Positions 59,401-64,000 of a stretch of 64,000 nt of DNA are shown here, piece after piece. The notes below the pieces were generated by a model that was given only the letters and a program-made list of their open reading frames with translations, made no database searches and was not told where the DNA came from. The stretch lies in the NCBI GenBank assembly GCA_020091685.1, contig CM034591.1, positions 27,061,312-27,125,311 of the forward strand. Reading direction: 5' to 3'. Every line of letters begins with the position of its first letter. The first letter of the stretch is position 1. This stretch comes from Lutjanus erythropterus. Lineage: Eukaryota > Chordata > Actinopteri > Lutjaniformes > Lutjanidae. The position numbers and the translations under genes are program-made.

Positions 59401-61729
59401 TGCTCACAACAACTGATTTAGAATGAAAAATAGGTAATTATTATTACTGGTTTTTTATTACTCCTTTTTCATCTTTTGTACTAACAATCCGCATCCCAGA
59501 TTTGTTAAATTGTTTTGATTAGTGTATTTTACTGTTTGCTTAAAGATTGTACTGTTGTTTTATTACCTTTTGGCTCACTGGGGCCACCGTACTTTGCCAT
59601 TTTCAGAAGAGTAACAGAAGAATCTACTGGTTAGCTGTTACTTGGACAACTTACACCACTAATTAAGGTCTTTCCACTGAAAGAATTATTTTTAAATCCA
59701 CTCCTTACTGTTCCTTGTGTGTATTTCATTGGCAGGCAGAGAGAAATACAATTTCAAAGCATACGTGTAAGTAGACCTCCTGGTTCTCAAATGGAGCACA
59801 TTTCCACTAATGACAGGGACGTCTAAAGATGAACCCTATTAGCAAAGTTAAGATTTCCCCTGCTTCTCCTGCCCAACACGTACTGTAGTTAGCTTTTCAG
59901 CGAGCAAGTCATTTCCTTCCACTAATTTAATATTGAGCAAAAGTAAATCTATAATTCTGTACGATGGTAGCTAAGGGACAAGTAATAAGAACGGGCTCAA
60001 GAAGTTTCTTTTTTAGTTTATAACTTAAGTACAGCAAGACATTAGTTACTCATAAACTCACATACTGCCTCTCACTGCTTTCACCTTTCAGTGTTCCAAT
60101 TTCAGTGTTTTTTTTTTCATTTTAATTGACCTATTCAACAATTATTACTGTTTACACTGATTATGCTTCATGACCCTGAGTCATGTCAAGCTTCTTTAAA
60201 ACCTGGCAGTCAAAAATAATGTCAATTTATTGCAATCTTGAATAGGTGCCTTTAAGAAATATGGGCTTTCATCACTTGCGCAACTCCACAAAGATCAATG
60301 TACACTGATGCATTACAGCTGATCTCTTTTTCTCTTTTGCCTTTTCCTCTGAGCACTCTGATGTTACCTTTGAACACATTTCTACAGTCAGTCAGATTTG
60401 GACTTTCAAGATAAGCTAAAACAAACACCCGCCTTTTTTGAACATTTAAACTTTTTTTAGTCCGTCATATGAAAATCACCATTACTTTTACAATTTCAAT
60501 AAACATACCCAACAAGAATACAAATCTGCTTTTGTAATCATTCATACTATATTGATGCATCATGTTGTGCATCACAATCCCTGTGTCATTAATCACTGTC
60601 AGACCACAGCAGCCAGACACATCTGCCCAACTGGACAAACACTGTGGCTCACGTCACAGTACAAAGAGTGACTTATTAAAATATTCCATACAATAATACC
60701 ACATCTGCTCCAAGTCAATTATCTCACCATTGTCCAGCGAAGCACAGGCACATTTATCAACGTCAGGCTAGTAATTCAGTCTTTATAGGGTTTTTTAATC
60801 CAAAAGAAGCGCTTTCATGAACTGGCAGCAAATTTACAGACCATTCTTTTTAATAATTGATAACCTCAAGTTCACACCATGTGGCCAAGAAATATGCCAC
60901 AATGAATTATGACCAAGTTTTTGTAAGTTGTAAGCAACATGATGCTTAGTGGCCATGTCAGAGGACGTCAGCACGACTTACAGCGGTAACATTAAACAAG
61001 TTTATGACTCAACAGAGTTTTATAAAACTGGTTATGTTTGTTGTTTTAACGGATACTGAAAATATCTGTAAAAACTTTACTTCAGAGGATCTGTTAACTG
61101 TTGGTCTGATCAACAAATGAACCATAATCAAACCATTATTTTCTCCTTAAACTGTATCATGAATAATATTATAGTCGGGGAGAGGAGGAAAGTCTCTTGT
61201 TTTTCAGCAATAAACGCATTTTAATTGTTTAGTATCATCCCTATTGAGTCACATGTGAGGCTGAAAATCCCCCTGCATTGGGTAGAAACTATACTTTGAT
61301 GTGAGATATATTCATAATAATATTTATTCCCACTTTTCCTAACATATTAAGGCTTCTGAATTATTTCTAAGCCATTCTATTCACAACTCAGATTATTTAA
61401 TAATGAATGCACAGAGTATCAATGCATCCAGAGGGAAAAAAAGAAAACAAAAAACACCACACTGTTGGAAGTAGAGACAGTGCATTCAGCATCATTCAGT
61501 ATAAATAAAGGGTTAATTAAAAAAAAAAAAACAAGCAAATAGATGTCTCCATTTTTTTTCTTAAATCGTGTTTTTGTGCATTCCAAGGAATATGAATCAA
61601 AGAGGTGTTTTTCTTTTATTTTTATAAGTCATGTTTTTATATTGAGCAATCAATGGAATCTCAAACAAAAAACTGTTGATAAGATAATTCAAACGTTTCA
61701 ATCAAACTGGTGTGGGTTTAATCATTTTG

Positions 61730-62600
61730 GGGTTTATCTGTTGCTGGGCCCCCTGAAGTGCTCCTCGCAGTGTTGAAAAGAACTGCTCTATGGCTGCTTG
61801 CAGCATTCCTAAGAACTGCGCATCCGATCGACTTCACACTCGACACAGAGCCTCCTAATGTCTTCAGCAGTATATCTGCAAGTGTGAATTCGATCGAATA
61901 AACAGTTTTCAAGATATGCAAAGGACAATCATCCACACATACAAACATACTTATAGAGAGACAGGGATTCCTTTCTTTGTAGATAGATGCTGCTACAGCA
62001 GCACCTACTTGCAAAATGGCACCAAGTCGCCATCATACATAATATCTACACATGCTCACCCAATGTGGTTGCAGTAGCACAAAGCCTTCAGAAGCGATGA
62101 CAATTTTTGTAATATAAGCCCTGCCCACAGCATTTGAGAAAACTTTGAGGGTCAGCCATGACAAAACTGTATGGAATATCAAAAACAAAAAAAAAAAAGC
62201 TTGGTCAAGAATGTTTCTGCACCAAAGTTGGTGATGATTGCAAAAAAAATTTGTTGGTGAAGTAGTGACAAAACATATTCCATTCAAAATGCCATAAAAT
62301 CGATGTAGGCGCAAATGGGCATGTCTGATATGGATAGATTTGTCTGGACCCCTAAAATGCAGGAAAAAAATCTGGGAGTCTTGCAGTTCGGAAGTTACAG
62401 GCTAAAACGTTAAGTCCTTTGTTACAGTGCTACCATCTGGCCAAACTGCACCAAAGTCAATATTGCATACCCTTTGGTCCCCAGCAATACATCCACCAAG
62501 TGTGATGTAGATTAGATGAATGCTTCTCCAGATATGCAAAGAACATACATACATACATACAGACAAGCAGAGATTCCTTCATTTATAGGTAGATAAAAAA
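61730..62600. repeat. Two copies of a dispersed repeat tail
   Basis: AAGATATGCAAAGGACAATC and the GATTCCTTTCTTTGTAGATA that follows (61909-61988) recur as CAGATATGCAAAGAACATAC and GATTCCTTCATTTATAGGTA (62529-62594). Each is preceded by related sequence mentioning CCAAAGT and AAGTGTGA motifs. This is probably two head-to-tail copies of one family, the second ending in ACAT and TCA microsatellites. Confidence 0.6.
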
Positions 62601-62601
62601 C

Positions 62602-62624
62602 TCATCATCATCATCATCATCATC
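62602..62624. repeat. (TCA)n microsatellite
   Basis: Seven to eight tandem TCA units. Confidence 0.95.
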
Positions 62625-63599
62625 AAAAGCCACTGTGAGCTGTTAAAGGTGACTGACAGCTGATCCAACTGCAACTCCGTCATCAGATACCAATATTGTT
62701 TTAGATGACATCTCGTTTTTCTAAAAGTTTGTTTCCTTGAATCTTCTCCTCTTAGATTTCCAGTAGGAGGAACTAAGTTGCAAGAGGAAGACACATGTGA
62801 GGGAAATGTAAATTTAAGGGAATTACAATCTACCCTATGAGTAATTTTCTTCTAGATTACATTCAATCTTTTTGTGCCATTTTGACACTTGCTCATTCAC
62901 AGCTCAAAACTTGCTAAACTGGAACAACTGTAATGAAACTAGGTTTGTTTGTGAGCAAGAACACAGTGTCACTAAGCCCACAGATTGTGATCCAATCATC
63001 TTGTATCTCTGCGAGACATGCTACTAGCCTACTGTGAGTTATGATTGCTACTCCTATAATGCCTCTCAAGGCATTTTTGTTTCCATCCCAACTCCAAGTT
63101 GTTTTACTTCTTAATTTTTTGCTGGAGGATGCTTTTCTTCTGATTTTATCTTCAAGACTGCAGAAATCAATACATGGTTCTCAAGTATGCAGACTGCAAG
63201 GACACTGATTTGATTTTGTTCTTGACCTGTTAAACAGCAACAGTGTATGCTGGAAGTGAGCCCATAGTCAGAGGCCTCTGAACCCCAGAGGCCAAGTCTA
63301 TCCTGCTGGGGTGGAATAGCCCCGTCGCAGTCTCACACACTGAGGATATCAGGCATGAAATTGGCTCAAGGCAAGCTGAGGGTGTAGTCTTTAAATACTG
63401 CCCTAGTAGTATCCTGAGTCGTGTGCCGTTCTCATATTGGCACAGAAAACCGTAGCAACCCTTAAGTCTTTTCTTCAGCCTCTCAGGCAATACCTTGCTC
63501 CACAGTGATGAAGGATTTATTACAGGACACATTTTAGTGCAATTACTTTTACTCCTTCTGCATCTTTCATGTATGACTCTCCTGTTTAATTTGTTTATG

Positions 63600-63798
63600 A
63601 GTAACTGATCTTGTTAATGAAACTCTCTGTGACATACTCAGTCAGTTTGCCCAGTCTGTGTTTAGCAAAGTATTTCCTCATATTTTGAATTACTCCTTTA
63701 AATAATCATGAATATGCTGTACGAATATTTATTGTCTTATCTAAAGCTTTTGACACTGTCAGTCATTGCATTTTACTTCAAAAATGATCGCACTATGA
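63600..63798 (+). mobile_element. LINE reverse-transcriptase fragment
   Basis: Plus-strand reading gives VTDLVNETL and, further on, FIVLSKAFDTVSHCILLQK, matching VTDLLNDLL...[21 protein letters not shown] of fish LINE reverse transcriptases. The match stops where a hAT-like terminus begins at 63799. Confidence 0.75.
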
Positions 63799-64000
63799 TA
63801 GGGCTGCACAATATGGTAAAAAAAAAAATCCTTTGCGATTGCAGTATGATTCATGATTAGTGGAACTGCTAATTTTTGCATCACAATTTTCATTTTCAAT
63901 GAATAATGATAATAAAATCATGATGATGTGACATTTGTTGGGGTCTGTTCCAAACAATCATGTTTTCTTACTTCAGAAGAAAATGATTTGTAGGCCAGAG
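63799..64000. mobile_element. hAT-like element, cut by window edge
   Basis: Begins TAGGGCTGCACAATATGGTA, a typical fish hAT-type terminus, then GCGATTGCAGTATGATTCAT. The eight bases before it are CACTATGA; the matching target duplication would lie beyond 64000. Confidence 0.65.

Larger units (their letters stand above)
52139..64000 (-). other. spon1 upstream intron, at least 11.8 kb
   Basis: I searched the minus strand for the remaining spondin_N and reeler exons (for example the YGNW and NHWS motifs) and found none. The intron carries the repeats listed separately and otherwise AT-rich DNA. The frame at 54204-54500 and the 100-codon minus frame at 63230-63532 have no recognised domain. Confidence 0.6.

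Noticed and set aside
63230..63532. 100-codon minus-strand frame in the upstream spon1 intron
   Set aside because: It does not match reeler or spondin_N sequence and shows no other domain; it could be an unrecognised repeat.
1..64000. CRISPR arrays, bacterial operons, phage or plasmid features
   Set aside because: The sequence is vertebrate nuclear DNA with introns; no regularly spaced direct repeats or prokaryotic gene layout were seen.

Overview
This window is a stretch of vertebrate nuclear DNA, almost certainly from a teleost fish, probably a percomorph. It is AT-rich, genes are split by long introns, and many repeats match families I recognise from teleost genomes: hAT-type and TTAA-type miniature transposons and decayed CR1/L2-like LINEs. 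There are no operons, no bacterial-type genes and no CRISPR arrays.

Only one protein gene can be supported. It is the 3' two-thirds of F-spondin (spon1), on the minus strand between about 29.6 kb and 52.1 kb, running right to left. Ten coding exons can be placed with consensus AG acceptors and GT donors, and the reading phase carries through every junction. Joined, they encode 533 residues plus a TAG stop: the C-terminal half of the spondin_N domain, a short acidic linker, and six thrombospondin type 1 repeats (TSR1 to TSR6) ending in the typical F-spondin tail. The signal peptide, reeler domain and first half of spondin_N were not found between 52.1 kb and 64 kb, so they presumably lie beyond the right edge behind an intron of at least 11.8 kb. 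The paralogue (spon1a or spon1b) cannot be told from this sequence alone.

Layout. 1 to 29.5 kb: apparently intergenic DNA downstream of spon1. It holds a possible SWIM/YqaJ-type transposon gene fragment (2.8 to 3.2 kb), perfect hairpins, a nested transposon pair (11.3 to 13.0 kb), a complete non-autonomous hAT element with an exact 8-bp target duplication (14.3 to 15.2 kb), a degenerate duplicated segment (16.1 to 16.6 kb), a CpG-richer block followed by a well-bounded candidate non-coding exon on the plus strand (21.7 to 25.3 kb), and a long teleost repeat (27.1 to 27.7 kb). 29.58 to 52.14 kb: spon1 exons, with introns holding a LINE remnant, a BED-finger transposase remnant and apparently repeat-free blocks that may be conserved non-coding DNA. 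52.14 to 64 kb: the large upstream spon1 intron, with a LINE reverse-transcriptase remnant, a 763-bp TTAA-bounded transposon, more dispersed repeats, and at the right edge a LINE fragment broken by a hAT-like terminus.

I see no convincing previously undescribed system. The observations most worth checking are a furin-type site in the basic TSR5-TSR6 linker of this F-spondin, a cluster of weak splice donors around the spondin_N/linker exons, a possible plus-strand spliced non-coding transcript, and the structure of the TTAA element.
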